64,000 nucleotides of DNA from Amycolatopsis tolypomycina (GTDB taxonomy: Bacteria; Actinomycetota; Actinomycetes; Mycobacteriales; Pseudonocardiaceae): positions 434,001-498,000 of the forward strand of contig NZ_FNSO01000004.1 in NCBI RefSeq assembly GCF_900105945.1, in the 5' to 3' direction. The notes beneath the pieces are model-generated. The model did no database searches and was not told the origin of the DNA. It was given only the letters and a program-made list of their open reading frames with translations. The stretch's first letter is position 1; the number at the start of each line of letters is the position of its first letter. Positions 63,241 to 64,000 of the stretch are shown piece after piece. Made by a program: the position numbers and the translations under genes.

Positions 63241-63736
63241 GATCACGCTGACGCCGTTGGACGAGGCCGCCTTGGCGCGGCTGCTCGAAGCCGCCGTGGC
63301 CGGGGCCGATCCGCTGGAGGTCATGCCCCCGGTCGACGGTCCGCCCGGCTGGACGCCCACCCGCCGGGAGGCGTTCCTGGCGTTCCACCGCGCCCGGTCC
63401 CTGAACCCGGCGACGGCGGTGGAACGCACGTGGGTGATCGACGCCGACGGCACGGCGGTGGGCGCGGCCCGCCTGGAGCCCCACGGCGACGCGGTCGAGG
63501 CGGGCATCTGGCTGTCCCGCGACGCCCGCGGCCGCGGGATCGGCAAGCAGGTGACGGCGTTGCTGCTGGCCGAAGCCCGCAAAAGCGGCGCGGCGAGGTT
63601 CATCGCCTCGACGACGGCGGGCAACCACGGCGCCCGCGCCCTGCTGTCCGGCACGGGCGCGGCGCTCACCGCCGAGGGGGACGAGGTCGCCGCGGAGCTC
63701 CGGCTCGGCGGGGCTGCCGCGGCTGGTCGTGAGTGA
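63239..63736 (+). CDS. GNAT family N-acetyltransferase
   Basis: 165 residues, ATG 63239. Acetyl-CoA-binding motif A in GIWLSRDARGRGIGKQVTALLLAEA, with a conserved GNHGARALLSGTGA motif B. About normal length for a GNAT. The acceptor is unknown. The stop lies inside the long terminator stem. Confidence 0.85.
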   Translation: MITLTPLDEAALARLLEAAVAGADPLEVMPPVDGPPGWTPTRREAFLAFHRARSLNPATAVERTWVIDADGTAVGAARLEPHGDAVEAGIWLSRDARGRGIGKQVTALLLAEARKSGAARFIASTTAGNHGARALLSGTGAALTAEGDEVAAELRLGGAAAAGRE

Positions 63737-63769
63737 GAAACAGTGTTCTGACACTGTTTCTCACTCACG
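63728..63769. terminator. 19-bp perfect hairpin between convergent genes
   Basis: CGTGAGTGAGAAACAGTGT pairs perfectly with ACACTGTTTCTCACTCACG across a TCTG loop. It begins 9 bases before the end of the GNAT gene and stops 19 bases before the end of the converging gene, so it can terminate both. Confidence 0.78.
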
Positions 63770-63787
63770 ACGGGTGGCCGGCGTACC

Positions 63788-64000
63788 TCAGTCGAGCTGC
63801 AGCTCCGGCGAGTACATCTCGATCCAGTGGTACAGATCGAGCAGCCGGTCCAAGCCGATCCGGTCCGCCGGGTCCATGGTCGCCGAGTCCACTTCGGATG
63901 CTCGGTGCGTCCACGACCGGTCGACCAGGTCGAACACCGCGTGGCCCGGCTCGGCCAGCACCTCCTTGGCCTGCTGCTGCAACGCCGCCGCGTAGCCCGG
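63788..64000 (-). CDS. Unidentified protein, 3' part (5' end outside window)
   Basis: 71 codons open to the right edge, ending QLD and TAG-type stop at 63788-63790. Residues include QQQAKEVLAEPGHAVFDLVD, RTHR-like SWTHRASEVD and LLDLYHWIEMYSPELQLD. GC-ending codons and normal composition support coding. A TTG at 63982 is in frame but has no ribosome binding site, so the gene probably starts outside the window. Family not recognised. Confidence 0.65.
   Translation of the reverse strand, partial: PGYAAALQQQAKEVLAEPGHAVFDLVDRSWTHRASEVDSATMDPADRIGLDRLLDLYHWIEMYSPELQLD

Noticed and set aside
61222..63768. 848-codon open frame on the minus strand
   Set aside because: It crosses iolG antisense, the 21-bp repeats and the TetR remnant; only a 100-residue stretch of the TetR remnant looks like protein.

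Overview
The window is very GC-rich, uses GTG starts freely and packs genes into operons joined by GTGA or ATGA overlaps. Gene content (ROK, IclR and FCD-type GntR regulators, ECF sigma factor, MoxR-type and CoxL-type proteins, DUF5709, Cgl0159-type aldolase) points to a filamentous actinomycete, most likely Pseudonocardiaceae (Amycolatopsis-like). I see no phage, insertion sequence or CRISPR array. The window is a chromosomal catabolic region in which several complete sugar and aromatic pathways sit side by side.

Layout. 1-5.1 kb: end of an unknown gene, then an XRE-TPR regulator divergent from a GRDP-like/APH-like gene pair, a second APH-like kinase and a Bcr/CflA efflux pump. 5.2-14.6 kb: a full set of enzymes for non-phosphorylative L-fucose (or related 6-deoxyhexose) breakdown, with its own ABC importer and GntR repressor: aldo/keto reductase, lactonase, L-fuconate dehydratase, SDR dehydrogenase and FAH-family hydrolase, ending in pyruvate plus lactate. 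14.6-17.9 kb: ECF sigma factor, two DUF202 proteins, a GtrA protein, a DUF5709 protein and a cysteine-less IscA-like protein. 17.9-27.7 kb: glycerate kinase and 2-hydroxyacid dehydrogenase, then an alpha-galactoside locus (cytoplasmic GH36, ROK repressor, binding protein with two permeases, secreted GH27). 27.8-33.9 kb: the protocatechuate/beta-ketoadipate operon pcaIJFHGDC-pcaR, with no pcaB. 34-43 kb: a form II CO-dehydrogenase-like molybdenum hydroxylase cluster (mocA, coxD, coxE, xdhC, coxS, coxL, coxM, coxG) interrupted by a tRNA-Arg gene. 43.4-51.8 kb: diguanylate cyclase, flavoprotein, aldo/keto reductase with TetR, secreted metallophosphoesterase, MFS pump and beta-propeller protein. 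51.7-62.5 kb: a myo-inositol locus (iolE, ABC importer, iolC, aldolase, iolB, iolD on the minus strand; LacI repressor and iolG on the plus strand). 62.5-64 kb: inverted 21-bp repeats, decayed TetR and SRPBCC genes, a GNAT acetyltransferase and the end of an unknown gene.

Regulation can be read directly at several promoters: a 20-bp perfect palindrome between iolE and lacI, two tandem palindromes between the aldo/keto reductase and tetR, an ACATCGGATGT-type site shared by the fucose operon promoter and its GntR gene, a palindrome over the -35 of an apparently leaderless gtrA, and a CsnR-like AGGAAA-N-TTTCCT palindrome before the metallophosphoesterase.

The least explained signals are DNA-level. 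A 13-bp palindrome-like word (GTCCACAGTGGAC) recurs seven times and forces rare threonine codons inside unrelated genes. A two-hairpin GC-rich palindromic element occurs three times, and two copies are translated as N-terminal extensions of iol proteins.
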